Shown one piece after another: positions 10,022 to 21,458 of a stretch of 64,000 nucleotides of DNA (within the stretch, counting starts at the first letter, position 1; each line of letters begins with the position of its first letter). The DNA is taken from the NCBI RefSeq assembly GCF_001274895.1, contig NZ_CP006841.1:1922001-1986000 (forward strand), given 5' to 3'. A program made the translations under genes and the position numbers. Origin of the DNA: Corynebacterium lactis RW2-5. GTDB taxonomy: Bacteria > Actinomycetota > Actinomycetes > Mycobacteriales > Mycobacteriaceae. Under the pieces are notes generated by a model. The model was not told where the DNA came from, made no database searches, and saw nothing but the letters and a program-made list of their open reading frames with translations.

Positions 10022-12238
10022 GTGACACAGGCAGCTTCGAATTCACCCATTACCTCTCCTCTCGCCGACCTCGCCCGAGACGTCGGAGTGGGAGTTTCCT
10101 ACCACTCTACGGAAGGCGAGCTCGTCCACGTCTCGCGCGAGACCATACTGAAAGTTCTCGCAGCGCTAGGTATCGATTTGGGCGAAAATCCCAGTGACGC
10201 GGACATCGAGCGCGCCCGGAGAGCTTGGGCGGACAAGCAGTGGTCCCGCCTCCTACCCCCAGTGGTCGTCGCACGCCGCGGCGAGTTTAAACGGGTACTG
10301 GTCCACGTCCCGCACGGCAGCAGCGTCAACGTCTCCGTCGAACTATCCACCGGCGCAGTCTGGCCGTGCGCCCAGGCCCACCACTTGGTAGAACCCCGCC
10401 AGGTCGGCGATCAGCTAATGGGCGAGGCCGCTTTCGCAATCCCGGAGGACCTTCCGCTGGGGTGGCATCGGCTCAAGGCCGTCAACGGAGAGCGCGTAGC
10501 GGAGTGCGACCTGGCAATCACGCCGAATAGGCTCTCGACCGCGGACAAGTACGTCGAAAAGCCCGCGCATGGTGTGATGGCGCAGCTCTACTCGGTGCGC
10601 TCGCGCCGCAGCTGGGGCATCGGAGACTTCGCGACCCTCGGCGACCTCGCACAGGTTAGCGCGCAGCACGCTGGCTCGGACTTCGTCCTGATTAACCCGC
10701 TGCACGCAGCCGAGCCCGTGCCCCCGGTGGAGGACTCCCCCTACCTGCCGACGACGCGTCGTTACGTCAACCCAATTTACGCCCGCCCCGAGCTGATTGA
10801 CGAGTTCGGCTACCTGGACAAGGACGAAGCCGACGAGGCGCGTCAGCTAGCTGCGAAATTCCACGAGCTAAACCACAGCGCGGAAGAAATTGAGCGCAAC
10901 CCCATTTACGCTGCCAAGTTAAAGGTCCTGCGCGCCGTGCACAAAGTCCCACTCTCGGAGGCCCGCCAGGCGGAGTTCGAGCGTTGGCTCGCAGCTGAGG
11001 GCCGCGGCATTTATGACTACGCGGCATGGTGCACCGAGCGTGAGCTAGCGCAGCGCAAGCAGGCCCGCGAGCAGGCTGCAGCGGCAAAGGCCGATAAGGA
11101 CGGCGCCTCCGAAACTGCGGACGCGCCTGAGCTCGTCCCGCCGCTGGGCAGCCACGAAGATGTGGACTCGCTGCGCGAGGAAATCATGCACTTCCATCTG
11201 TGGGTCCAGTGGATTGCGGACCAGCAGCTAGGCCAGGCCCAGGCCGCAGCCAAGGAGGCCGGTATGCGTATCGGCATCATGGCCGACCTCGCCGTCGGCG
11301 TGCACCCGGGCGGATCCGACGCTGAGAACCTCGCGGAATGGCTCGCCCCTGCAATTTCTGTAGGCGCCCCGCCGGATGGATTCAACCAGCGCGGCCAGGA
11401 CTGGTCCCAGCCGCCGTGGAACCCGCACAAGCTCGCCGAGGCCGGGTACAAGCCGTGGCGCGATATGCTCCGCACCATCCTGCGCCATGCGGGCGGAATC
11501 CGCGTCGATCACGTCCTCGGCATGTTCCGCCTGTGGGTGATGCCGCGCATGGAGTCGCCGATTAACGGCACCTACCTCTACTTCGATCACGAGGCCATGG
11601 TGGGCATCCTGGCGCTCGAGGCCGAGCTGGCCGGAGCCCTCGTTGTCGGCGAAGACCTGGGAACCTTTGAACCGTGGGTCCAGGACTATCTCGCTTCCCG
11701 GGGAGTTATGGGTACCTCGATCCTGTGGTTCGAGTCCCAGGGAGATCAGCCAAAGCCGCCGTCGGCCTACCGCAGCCTGTGCCTGTCGTCCGTAACCACG
11801 CACGACCTGCCGCCGACTGCCGGTTACCTGGCCGGCGAGCACATCAAGCTGCGCCAGCGCCTTGGCCTGCTGCTTTCCGACGTGGATGCGGAGGATAAGA
11901 GGGACTTGGAGTGGATCCGGAAGGTCCTGGTTGCCGCTAAACAGGAGGGCTGCTTCGCGGGCACTGCGGCCGCAGACATGGACGAGGAAGCCCTGACCAG
12001 GGATAACCTTCCCCCAATCGATGTGCTAGTCGATGGCCTCCACAGGTTCCTAGATCGCACGCCTTCAGCGCTGAAATGCGCGGCGCTGGTCGACATGGTC
12101 GGCGACCGCCGGACCCAGAACCAGCCCGGCACCACGCACGATCAGTACCCGAACTGGTGTATTCCGCTGACCAACGCCGAGGGAGAGGCCGTCGTGGTGG
12201 AGGACCTGCCTTCCTACCCCTCCTTCGCCAAGAGCTAG
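10022..12238 (+). CDS. malQ: 4-alpha-glucanotransferase (amylomaltase, GH77)
   Basis: MalQ transfers alpha-1,4-glucan chains between maltooligosaccharides, releasing glucose. The GH77 features are present: IRVDHVLGMFRLW holding the nucleophile Asp, the acid/base region VVGEDLGTFEPWV, and SVTTHDLPPTAGYLAG. At about 738 residues it is of the long actinobacterial type with an N-terminal extension. The frame extends to a GTG at 9977, but the GTG at 10022 (VTQAASN) fits family N-termini and lies under a possible -10 box. With TreS and maltokinase downstream it suggests active glycogen, maltodextrin and trehalose turnover. Confidence 0.88.
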   Translation: MTQAASNSPITSPLADLARDVGVGVSYHSTEGELVHVSRETILKVLAALGIDLGENPSDADIERARRAWADKQWSRLLPPVVVARRGEFKRVLVHVPHGSSVNVSVELSTGAVWPCAQAHHLVEPRQVGDQLMGEAAFAIPEDLPLGWHRLKAVNGERVAECDLAITPNRLSTADKYVEKPAHGVMAQLYSVRSRRSWGIGDFATLGDLAQVSAQHAGSDFVLINPLHAAEPVPPVEDSPYLPTTRRYVNPIYARPELIDEFGYLDKDEADEARQLAAKFHELNHSAEEIERNPIYAAKLKVLRAVHKVPLSEARQAEFERWLAAEGRGIYDYAAWCTERELAQRKQAREQAAAAKADKDGASETADAPELVPPLGSHEDVDSLREEIMHFHLWVQWIADQQLGQAQAAAKEAGMRIGIMADLAVGVHPGGSDAENLAEWLAPAISVGAPPDGFNQRGQDWSQPPWNPHKLAEAGYKPWRDMLRTILRHAGGIRVDHVLGMFRLWVMPRMESPINGTYLYFDHEAMVGILALEAELAGALVVGEDLGTFEPWVQDYLASRGVMGTSILWFESQGDQPKPPSAYRSLCLSSVTTHDLPPTAGYLAGEHIKLRQRLGLLLSDVDAEDKRDLEWIRKVLVAAKQEGCFAGTAAADMDEEALTRDNLPPIDVLVDGLHRFLDRTPSALKCAALVDMVGDRRTQNQPGTTHDQYPNWCIPLTNAEGEAVVVEDLPSYPSFAKS

Positions 12239-12261
12239 GGACGTCGCAGACGGCTGGGTGG

Positions 12262-12357
12262 CTAGAACTGAATCTGGCTCAGGCCCCCAGCCAGGAGCAC
12301 CAGCACCAGGAGCACGATTAAGGCCAGAAGTACCTTCGAGTGCTTGGAACGATGCAT
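12262..12357 (-). CDS. 31-residue single-pass membrane peptide
   Basis: A very short ORF, MHRSKHSKVL to GGLSQIQF. A basic N-terminus (H, R, K, H, K in the first eight residues) is followed by about 17 Leu/Val/Ile/Ala residues that form one transmembrane helix, then a short polar tail. The ATG at 12355-12357 follows the stop of the 79-residue membrane protein by four bases and has GAGG seven bases upstream, so it looks translationally linked to that gene. No family is recognised. The basic-hydrophobic pattern and the linkage support it being real. Confidence 0.55.
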   Translation of the reverse strand: MHRSKHSKVLLALIVLLVLVLLAGGLSQIQF

Positions 12358-12361
12358 GCTT

Positions 12362-12601
12362 CTACCTCAACTCCCTACTGCCTGTTTTTGTGGATTCCTC
12401 AACCATAGTCTCTGAGGTTTTGGAAGCCCGAATCTTGCCCCAGGCCCGCCACAGCCGTCCGTGGGCTATGTCGATTACGCCGACAAGCGCGAATGCCGCG
12501 AGCCCACCGACTATGAGCAGGACAGCAACCAGGACGCTGACCTGCAGAAGCAGCGGCAGCTGAATCAGCCACTGCCCAACCGAGTCAAATGCGCGTGCCA
12601 T
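12362..12601 (-). CDS. Small membrane protein (79 residues)
   Basis: A small protein with one strong hydrophobic span (about residues 15-45, LLLQVSVLVAVLLIVGGLAAFALVG split by a Gly pair) between a short N-terminal helix and a basic, polar C-terminus (HGRLWRAWGKIRASK). It lies 38 bases downstream of the M3 peptidase on the same strand and ends four bases before the 31-residue peptide. The spacing suggests a three-gene unit. Function unknown; the call rests on its composition and position. Confidence 0.65.
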   Translation of the reverse strand: MARAFDSVGQWLIQLPLLLQVSVLVAVLLIVGGLAAFALVGVIDIAHGRLWRAWGKIRASKTSETMVEESTKTGSRELR

Positions 12602-12639
12602 GAGTGCAAACTTACTCCAACTGACGGGTCAGGGCCCGA

Positions 12640-14694
12640 CTAGGATTCCGCGTTCGTCCCCGCCAGCCCACGGCGAACCAACAACGGCTCGATGTCCTTA
12701 TCCCGACCGCGGAATGCTCGGTAAGCCTCGGTGAAGTCGATTGCACCTCCGCGAGAGAGGACCTCCTCGCGGAAGTGGGCCCCGCCCGCAGCGCTCGCTC
12801 CGCCGTTTTCGATGAACCAGTCGAAGCCGTCGGCGTCGAGAACCTCCGCCCACAGGTAGGAGTAGTAACCGGCCGAGTAGCCGCCGGCGAAGATGTGATT
12901 GAAATAGCGCGAACGGTAGCGCGGAGCGATATTGGCCACGTCCAGGCCCAACTCGGCCAGAGCGTCGGCCTCGAAAGCATCGACATCGGTGACGGCAGCG
13001 GCCTCCTCCTCGGTCAGGCTGTGCCACGCCAAGTCAATCGCGCAGGCCGCCAAGTACTCGACCGTCGCGAAGCCCTCGCCCGCGGTGCGTGCCAGCTTGA
13101 CCGCCTCAACCAGGTCGGCGTCAATCGGTGCACCGGTGCCAACGTGGAACGCGTAGTTGGCCAGAATCGACGGTTCCAGCGCCCAATTCTCGTTGATCTG
13201 GGAGGGGAACTCCACGAAGTCCCTCGGCACGTTGGTGCCGGAGAACGTCGGGTAGGTGACGTCGGAAAGCAGGCCGTGGAGTGCGTGGCCGAACTCGTGG
13301 AAAGCGGTGGTGACCTCGTCGAGGGTGAGCAAAACAGGGGTGCCCGGCTCGGTCTCGGCGATGTTCATCACGTTGACGACAACGGGCTTGCGGTCCAGCA
13401 GCTTCGACTGATCGCGGAAGGAACTCATCCAGGCGCCGCCGCGCTTGGTCGGCCGGGAAAAGTAGTCGGTCACGATCAGGCCAATGGTCTCGCCGCCGCC
13501 CTGGGACACCTCCCACACAGTCGTGCCCGGCGCGTACCCTTCCAGGTCCTCGCGCTTTTTCACCTCGATGCCGTAGAGCTTGTGCGCGGCGAAAAATACG
13601 CCGTCCTCGATGACCCGATTCAACTCGAAGTAGTTCTTGAGCTCCTCGGTGTCCACCGCGAACTCCTCCGCCTTACGACGGCGCTCCCAGTAGGGCCAGT
13701 CCGCACCCGTGACGGGCTCGTCGCCTGCCAGATCGGATACGCGCTTGTATTCACCTTCCGCATTTGCGACGGCCGCCGGCGCCAGATCGGCGATGAGCTT
13801 TCGGGCGGCGGAGGCGGTCTTCGCCGTCTCCTTCGCGATGACGTAGTCGGCATGGGTTTCGAAGCCGAGCAGCTTCGCCCGGCGGGCGCGCAGGCGCGCC
13901 GCCTCGAGGACGATGTCGGTGTTGTCGTTGGCGCCGTTTGATGCGCGGCCGAGGGACGCCTCGTAGAGCTTGGCCCTGGTGTCGGCATTGTCCAGGTCTG
14001 CTAGGAGAGCCGGGGTCGACGGGAGATCCAGCGGGATCAGCCAGTTCGCATCCGACCCCGCCTTCTTGGCGTAGGCCGCAAAAGAGGCGATGGCATCGTC
14101 GGAAAGCCCGGCGAGCTCGGAGCGGTCGGAGATGGCGACGGCGCGTGCGGCGGTGTCCTTCAGCAGATTCTCTCCGAAAGCTGTGGCGAGCTCGGACAAG
14201 CGAGCGTTGATGCGGCTCAGCTCGGCCTTATCGCCCACTGCGAGGTCAGCGCCGGCGCGGCGGAAATCCTCGCGGGTCTTATCCAGCAGGCGGGCGGCCT
14301 CCTCCTCGTCCGCGGCACCGGATACAGAAGTGATGGACTTAATGCGTTCCCAGAGGTCCGAGCGCAGGCGAATCTGGTCGAAGTGCGCAGCCAGCTTCGG
14401 GGCGATTTGGGCCTCGATTTCCATGCGGGAATCAGTCGCATCAGTGCCGGCGATATTGAAGAAGTAGGCGGCAACGCGGTCTAGATCCTGGCCGGATCGC
14501 TCGAGCGCCTCAATGGTGTTGGCGAAGGTGGCGGCCTCACTAGAGGTGGCAATCTGATCAATTTCGCGCAAGTGGGAGGCCATTGCGGCCTCGAACGCGG
14601 GCACTACGTCGGCATCGGTGATATCGGCAAACGGAGGAAGCTCTAAGAAGAGTTCGGAAGATTTCAAAAGCGGGTTTGATGCATCATTAGACAT
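12640..14694 (-). CDS. M3-family zinc metallopeptidase (peptidyl-dipeptidase / oligopeptidase)
   Basis: A cytoplasmic thimet-oligopeptidase-family enzyme of 684 residues that trims short peptides. The zinc site is HEFGHALHGL (HExxH-type with F inserted as in all M3 enzymes), followed by the family's FVEFPSQINENWALEP. The length matches Dcp or PrlC. The ATG at 14692-14694 (MSNDASN) has GGAG seven bases upstream; a GTG at 14706 would add four residues. Dcp (dipeptidase, removing C-terminal dipeptides) and PrlC cannot be separated from sequence alone. Confidence 0.9.
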   Translation of the reverse strand: MSNDASNPLLKSSELFLELPPFADITDADVVPAFEAAMASHLREIDQIATSSEAATFANTIEALERSGQDLDRVAAYFFNIAGTDATDSRMEIEAQIAPKLAAHFDQIRLRSDLWERIKSITSVSGAADEEEAARLLDKTREDFRRAGADLAVGDKAELSRINARLSELATAFGENLLKDTAARAVAISDRSELAGLSDDAIASFAAYAKKAGSDANWLIPLDLPSTPALLADLDNADTRAKLYEASLGRASNGANDNTDIVLEAARLRARRAKLLGFETHADYVIAKETAKTASAARKLIADLAPAAVANAEGEYKRVSDLAGDEPVTGADWPYWERRRKAEEFAVDTEELKNYFELNRVIEDGVFFAAHKLYGIEVKKREDLEGYAPGTTVWEVSQGGGETIGLIVTDYFSRPTKRGGAWMSSFRDQSKLLDRKPVVVNVMNIAETEPGTPVLLTLDEVTTAFHEFGHALHGLLSDVTYPTFSGTNVPRDFVEFPSQINENWALEPSILANYAFHVGTGAPIDADLVEAVKLARTAGEGFATVEYLAACAIDLAWHSLTEEEAAAVTDVDAFEADALAELGLDVANIAPRYRSRYFNHIFAGGYSAGYYSYLWAEVLDADGFDWFIENGGASAAGGAHFREEVLSRGGAIDFTEAYRAFRGRDKDIEPLLVRRGLAGTNAES

Positions 14695-14789
14695 AATGCA
14701 CTCCACTGTAGCGTGATAGATGCGAATACTTTCGAAAAATTGTCGCGCTGAAAACTGGTGTTTTTTACGAAAGGACCTTTGACGTCACC

Positions 14790-16076
14790 ATGCTGACCAT
14801 GACAGTATCCGCGCCCTGTGGCGACCTGACCGGCAACGTGCGCGACGGAGTCCTGCAGGTCTACAACATCGACTACGCGAGCGCGAGGCCCTTCGCTCCT
14901 TCTTCCCCGGTCTCCGACGGCCCTCATGTGGGGATCAAACGAGAGGAGCCGGAACAGGAGCTAGTCCTAACGGTGACAGCGCCGCAGCCGGCGGAGACCC
15001 CTTTCGAGGACGCTGCGAAATTCCCAATTTTGCTCTGGATTCACGGCGGCCGCTACGAGTTCGGGCACCCCTCGGAGCCGTGGACTGACGCGACATCGTT
15101 TGCGAAGAATGGCATTGTCACTATCTCGCTCGGATACCGGAAGAACCTCGGCGGCTTCTGGCGCGATGGAAAGGACGAGACATACCGTGCCGTCGATGAT
15201 ATTTTCCTCGCCCTCGACTGGGTGCTGCGCAATGCCCCAGCATTCGGAGGCGATACGAGCCAGGTGACTGTGTCCGGCCAATCGGCCGGCGCGGGCCTGG
15301 CGCTGGCGGTGTCCTCAGACCCCCGCGCGAACGGCAAGATTCACCGAATCATCGCCATGTCTCCGGCATTCTCCCTGCTCTCGGGCTCACCGATGCGCCG
15401 GGCTATGGCCGGTCTCGGAATCGGATCCCGCCCGTCGACCGCCGCCTTCGCCCACGCTTCCGCTGCAGCGGTCGACCGCGCGCAGCGCCTCGTCGCCGCG
15501 GTCTCCCCCTCGGACCCCGCCGTAGGCCCCCGCTTCGAGTCCTTCAGCCCGAAGCTACCCACCTTGATTACCTGCACCAGCGAGGAGTTCTTCGCCGAGC
15601 GCGCAGTCGAAACCTTGGACCGCTTGCCGACGAAAAACTGGTTCGCACGCCGCTATGCCAAGGGCCACGGCGCGGTCGGCGCTTTCCCCGCTGCCGCCTA
15701 TGGGCAGCGTCCCTGTGGTTTTGTCATCTCCGACTCGGCGATTAGGTCGAGCGCGGTGAAAGTTGCGGAGCGGACCGCAGCCGCCGGCCACGACGTGTGG
15801 GCCGCGCAGTTCGAGCCAGGCAAGGGCCTCGGCTACGCCCCCGCTGGAAGGACATCGGGGGCTCCGCACTGCATCGACCTGGCGCGCTTTTTCGGCCGCG
15901 AACGCAACCATCCCTTCCACCAGGTTGCGGTCGATTTTGTGAAGACTGGCTCCACGCGTCTGCCCAAGTACAACGGGACGCGACAGGTGACGGCGTGGGC
16001 CGGCGCAGACGACCTGACTACCGAACGTGTAGTCGAGGATGCCTGGGAGGCACCCCGCCAGCTCTTCGGGAGCTAG
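14790..16076 (+). CDS. Type B carboxylesterase-like hydrolase
   Basis: An alpha/beta hydrolase of the carboxylesterase type B group (428 residues, shorter than the usual 480-530). The nucleophile elbow is VSGQSAGAGLAL; the oxyanion region reads WIHGGRYEFG rather than the usual HGGGF. FGGDTSQVTVSGQSAGA is the family signature with D-T-S in place of D-P-x. SGAPHCIDL near residue 355 may supply the catalytic His. There is no signal peptide, so it is probably cytoplasmic. It diverges from the M3 peptidase. Substrate unknown. Confidence 0.8.
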   Translation: MLTMTVSAPCGDLTGNVRDGVLQVYNIDYASARPFAPSSPVSDGPHVGIKREEPEQELVLTVTAPQPAETPFEDAAKFPILLWIHGGRYEFGHPSEPWTDATSFAKNGIVTISLGYRKNLGGFWRDGKDETYRAVDDIFLALDWVLRNAPAFGGDTSQVTVSGQSAGAGLALAVSSDPRANGKIHRIIAMSPAFSLLSGSPMRRAMAGLGIGSRPSTAAFAHASAAAVDRAQRLVAAVSPSDPAVGPRFESFSPKLPTLITCTSEEFFAERAVETLDRLPTKNWFARRYAKGHGAVGAFPAAAYGQRPCGFVISDSAIRSSAVKVAERTAAAGHDVWAAQFEPGKGLGYAPAGRTSGAPHCIDLARFFGRERNHPFHQVAVDFVKTGSTRLPKYNGTRQVTAWAGADDLTTERVVEDAWEAPRQLFGS

Positions 16077-16086
16077 CCTACGAATA

Positions 16087-16182
16087 CTAGGCGGGCAGCG
16101 TCTGCATGAAGCGGTAGATCTCCACGCAGGTCAAGATTGTAATCAGGGTGATGAGCACTGCGATGATTTTCCTGCGATCCAT
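16087..16182 (-). CDS. 31-residue single-pass membrane peptide
   Basis: A short minus-strand ORF, MDRRKIIAVL to RFMQTLPA. It has a basic start (DRRK), one hydrophobic helix (about residues 6-22) and a short tail. It is the same length and layout as the peptide at 12262-12357 but has no sequence identity worth noting. It is the only gene in its interval, between the convergent end of the esterase and the divergent PH-domain pair. The ribosome-binding site is weak, so confidence is moderate. Confidence 0.45.
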   Translation of the reverse strand: MDRRKIIAVLITLITILTCVEIYRFMQTLPA

Positions 16183-16258
16183 AGGCACAGTTCTATCCGC
16201 TGAACCCGCATCCAGGCAACACCGTGAACGCCCGCCCCCATATGTTTAACTGGCAATC

Positions 16259-16747
16259 ATGACAGCCCTTGACCTATTAGCCCCAGAAAATCCCGCGCTC
16301 CACCCGGTCGATTCGGCGCTTGCGAAGGTCAGGCGCATTAGCGTCGCCATCTTCGCCGCCTCGGTTGCGGCGGCCGCGACCGTAGCCGCGTTTCTGTTTA
16401 CCATCTGGGCGGGCTTGCTGTGGATTGTTTGCCTCTGCGGCTACGTGTGGATGCACTGGCTCATCGGCAGGCAGGTTCGCGCCCACCGGTATCTCGAGGG
16501 CGAGGATGACTTCATCGTGGCCTCCGGTCGCTGGTGGCGCTCGGTTACCGTCGTCCCCTACGGTCGCATTCAGTTCATCGATGTCGACGAGGGGCCGCTG
16601 CTGCGCATGTACGGCCTGGCCACGCTGAAGCTCAACACGGCCTCCGCGACCTCGGACGCCGAGGTACACGGGCTACGCAGGCAGGACGCCCTTGAGCTTC
16701 GCGCCCGCCTTTCCCAGCGCGCCCACGACCGAATGGCGGGGCTGTGA
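16259..16747 (+). CDS. Bacterial PH-domain membrane protein, small subunit (YdbS-like)
   Basis: A 162-residue protein with two hydrophobic segments at about residues 27-68 and one bPH2 (DUF304-type) domain at about 75-150, seen as EGEDDFIVASGRWWRSVTVVPYGRIQFIDVDEGPLLRMYGLATLKLNTAS. This matches the YdbS partner of Bacillus YdbS-YdbT. Its TGA shares a base with the ATG of the larger partner, so the two are co-translated and probably form a complex in the cytoplasmic membrane. Function of this pair is not well defined. Confidence 0.85.
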   Translation: MTALDLLAPENPALHPVDSALAKVRRISVAIFAASVAAAATVAAFLFTIWAGLLWIVCLCGYVWMHWLIGRQVRAHRYLEGEDDFIVASGRWWRSVTVVPYGRIQFIDVDEGPLLRMYGLATLKLNTASATSDAEVHGLRRQDALELRARLSQRAHDRMAGL

Positions 16748-18141
16748 TGGATTTGCGCGAGACGCGGCGGAGGGTTCATCCGCTCACACCGGTCCTCAAA
16801 AGCTTCACGCTTTTAGCCGCGGTGCTGGCATGGGTCGCCTTTAATATGTGGCAGGCCATCGCAGATTTCGGGGCCCTTCTTTCGGACTGGGCTCTCGCCG
16901 GAGTCGCCGTGGCCATCGGCATCGTGGTGCTGGCGATCATTGTGATCGCCCTGCTTGCGTGGGTTTCCTGGCGCTATATCTTCTACGAGCTAACGGACCA
17001 GGAGGTCCTCTACGGCTCGGGCTGGATCATAAGGTCCCGGCGCAACGCCCGCCTCGACCGGGTTCAGGCGGTGGACATTAATCAGCCGCTGCTTCCTCGG
17101 CTGTTCGGGCTGGCCGAAATTGTCATCGAGACCGCCGGCGGCAAGGATTCGCATTTCAAGGTTCAGTATCTGACTCACGACGAGTGCGTGCGGTTCCGTG
17201 CCGAAGTACTCGCGGAGGTCGAGAAGCTAGACACCGGGTTGGCATCGGGACAGGCAGCTCCAACTAATGCGCAGGCTGCTGACTTTCAGCCTGCCGGCAC
17301 GATTATAGATGCAAGGACCATTTACGGTCCGCTTCCCGTTGCCCTGCTCGCCGCCTCTGTCTGCATCGGACCGGGTCTATTCCTGGGCGTTTTCGCGGTA
17401 ATCGCGGGCGTGATTGCCGCGTTCTTCACGGACTTTGTCGCAGAGATGCTCACGGGAATCACCATCGGTACTGTGATTGCGGTTGGCGGTGTTATCGCCT
17501 CAATCTTTATGACGCTTAGCGGGTCCTGGGAGTTCACGCTCCGCACATCGTCGAAAAGCAGGAGACTATCGGTGACGGCGGGCCTGCTAGAGACGCGCGC
17601 CCAGTCCATCCCCATCGATCGCGTCCACGGAATCAAGGTAATTCAGCCCCTGTGGTGGCGGCCGTGGAAATGGTCACGTGCTGAGCTTTCCGTGGCGGGC
17701 TACGGCATCGGCGACAAGGACACGCACAATACGCTCGTGCCCATCGCGCCCAATGCGGAGCTGGATGACATCGTCGCAGACCTGATGGATGAGATTGCGG
17801 GCCCTGAGCGCTCCGCGGACCAGGCAGCCTCTTTGGGCGCCTGGGAGACTCCGGCCTCCGCGTGGTGGTTAAGCCCCATCGACTGGAAATACCAGCGTGT
17901 CCGGGCAACACGCCAGGGGCTATTGGTGACAAACGGCAAGTTCTGGCACACCAAATACCTGGTTCCCTGGCAGCGGATTCAGGGACATACGCTGTCGATT
18001 TCCCCGTTCGGAAAGGCAGCTGGTGTGGCGAACGTGCGCATCGACATGGTCCCCGGTTCCGTCGCACCGATCGCGGCCCAGCTGCGACTACAAGATGCCT
18101 ACGATCTCGCTGCAGTAATTCAAAAGCACAAGGTCGTCTAG
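16747..18141 (+). CDS. Bacterial PH-domain membrane protein, large subunit (YdbT-like)
   Basis: A 464-residue membrane protein with several bPH2 domains. Two N-terminal hydrophobic helices precede the first ([50 protein letters not shown]), two more helices lie around residues 195-265, and further PH-like units follow ([59 protein letters not shown]). The R-x2-R-x2-RVQ-VDI pattern is typical of YdbT. The ATG at 16747 overlaps the upstream TGA; a GTG three bases earlier is possible. Confidence 0.85.
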   Translation: MDLRETRRRVHPLTPVLKSFTLLAAVLAWVAFNMWQAIADFGALLSDWALAGVAVAIGIVVLAIIVIALLAWVSWRYIFYELTDQEVLYGSGWIIRSRRNARLDRVQAVDINQPLLPRLFGLAEIVIETAGGKDSHFKVQYLTHDECVRFRAEVLAEVEKLDTGLASGQAAPTNAQAADFQPAGTIIDARTIYGPLPVALLAASVCIGPGLFLGVFAVIAGVIAAFFTDFVAEMLTGITIGTVIAVGGVIASIFMTLSGSWEFTLRTSSKSRRLSVTAGLLETRAQSIPIDRVHGIKVIQPLWWRPWKWSRAELSVAGYGIGDKDTHNTLVPIAPNAELDDIVADLMDEIAGPERSADQAASLGAWETPASAWWLSPIDWKYQRVRATRQGLLVTNGKFWHTKYLVPWQRIQGHTLSISPFGKAAGVANVRIDMVPGSVAPIAAQLRLQDAYDLAAVIQKHKVV

Positions 18142-18212
18142 GCCCCACCTGTCACCCCAGCTCCTCAAGCAAGCTCCTGCAGGTTGCAGCCCGAGTCGTT
18201 ACGCTGGAGGCC

Positions 18213-19985
<1,773 letters not shown>

Positions 19986-20028
19986 AGCAATACCCCGCCA
20001 AGAATCCGTACACGAAAGGCGAAGCACA

Positions 20029-21387
20029 ATGAGCATTCCCAACGTAGAACTAATCGCCGCGGAACTGGCGCAGAGCTTGCCGAAGCTGCGCTTTTTCGCC
20101 GACAAGACCGCAAACATTGAATCCGTCGAGGTCCTCTCCCTAAGCCCGGCGCTGCGCGATCACGCGGTCGCCCCGGACGTCGATATCGCCCTGGTCCGCG
20201 TCCATGTCGACGCATCGGGCAAGGCCCCAACCTATCTCCTGCCCATCGCCTGGTCCGAGGAGCTGCCCGAGGGGCTCGACCAGTCGCTTTTGGTCCGCGC
20301 GGAAGGCCTCCTGGGCTACGACGCTCTGGCCGACTCCGCCGCCATCACCGCGCTCGGGCAGGCGCTTGTCGACGGTGGCTCGCTCGGTGACATGACCTTA
20401 AAGTCGGTACCGAAGTCGAGCCTTGACCGACCCGAAAACGGCCGCCCTATGGGCGTCGAGCAGTCGAACACGTCGGTGATTTTCGACGATGCCGTGATGT
20501 GTAAGTTTTTCCGCCGCCTCCACCCCGGTACAAATGCCGATGTGGAGTTGCTCGCGGCTCTATCCCAGGCCGAGTGCGACTCCGTGCCGCAGCTTTTCGG
20601 ATGGCTCGAGTTGGAGCTTGACGGCGAGACCTACACCACCGCTATGCTGCAGGAGTTTGTGCCGAATTCCGTGGACGGCTGGGAGCTGGCCCTTGGTGCC
20701 GTGCGCGACGCGATTCGTGAGATCGACGTCGACCTGGACCAGCTCGGCACTGACTTCGCCCTGGAGGCCCGTGCACTCGGCGAGGCCGTCGCCGCGGTCC
20801 ACCACAGCTTGGCCGCCGCCCTGCCTGTGAAGAATCGTCTCTCCGGCGCGGAGCTGGTCGCGCCTTTGCGCACGCGCCTGGAATTCGTCGCAGGCATCGT
20901 CCCCGAGATTGCCGAGGTCCGCGACCGCGCCGAGAATGTTTTCGCCCGCGCGGAGGCCTCAGTGCCCGAGTCGGGCGCCGTCGTCCAGCGCATCCACGGC
21001 GACCTTCACCTGGGCCAGGTGCTGCGAACCCCGCGCTCGTGGCGTCTGATTGACTTCGAGGGCGAGCCCTCTCGCCCGTGGGAGGAACGCAGGCTCCCGG
21101 ATCACCCACTGCGCGACGTTGCCGGCATGATTCGCTCCTTCGACTACGCGGCGCACTACCCGATGCTGACCGGCCGCGAGGACACAGCCGCGACAGCCCC
21201 GCGCGTGGACGAGTGGGCAAGCCGCAACATCGACGCGTTCCTGGCCGGCTACGCCGACGCCGGCAACTCAGCTCTCCTGGAGGCGTTCATCCTGGACAAG
21301 GCAATCTACGAGTGCCTCTACGAGGCGCAGAACCGCCCCGACTGGCTAGCGCTGCCCCTCGGTGCGGTGCGCTCGCTGCTCGGTTAA
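20029..21387 (+). CDS. mak: Maltokinase (Mak/Pep2)
   Basis: Maltokinase phosphorylates maltose to maltose-1-phosphate with ATP, the step after TreS in the TreS-Mak-GlgE glucan route. The 452-residue protein has the APH-like kinase core: RIHGDLHLGQVLR as catalytic loop and WRLIDFEGEPSRPWEERRLPDHPLRDVAGMIRSFDYAA, which is characteristic of Pep2. The ATG at 20029 (MSIPNVELI) is preceded by AAAGG. No GlgE gene is in the window. TreS and Mak are separate genes here, whereas some actinobacteria fuse them. Confidence 0.92.
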   Translation: MSIPNVELIAAELAQSLPKLRFFADKTANIESVEVLSLSPALRDHAVAPDVDIALVRVHVDASGKAPTYLLPIAWSEELPEGLDQSLLVRAEGLLGYDALADSAAITALGQALVDGGSLGDMTLKSVPKSSLDRPENGRPMGVEQSNTSVIFDDAVMCKFFRRLHPGTNADVELLAALSQAECDSVPQLFGWLELELDGETYTTAMLQEFVPNSVDGWELALGAVRDAIREIDVDLDQLGTDFALEARALGEAVAAVHHSLAAALPVKNRLSGAELVAPLRTRLEFVAGIVPEIAEVRDRAENVFARAEASVPESGAVVQRIHGDLHLGQVLRTPRSWRLIDFEGEPSRPWEERRLPDHPLRDVAGMIRSFDYAAHYPMLTGREDTAATAPRVDEWASRNIDAFLAGYADAGNSALLEAFILDKAIYECLYEAQNRPDWLALPLGAVRSLLG

Positions 21388-21458
21388 GCCACCAGATAAA
21401 GCGCTGTTAGGATAGTTACTTTCCTATCCGCGCAAACTTCGGGGAGATTGAGGTCGCC

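Noticed and set aside
17862..18212. Upstream extension of the treS frame inside the PH-domain gene
   Set aside because: TreS homology begins at [13 protein letters not shown] (18213); the preceding part is a shadow of the PH-domain protein.
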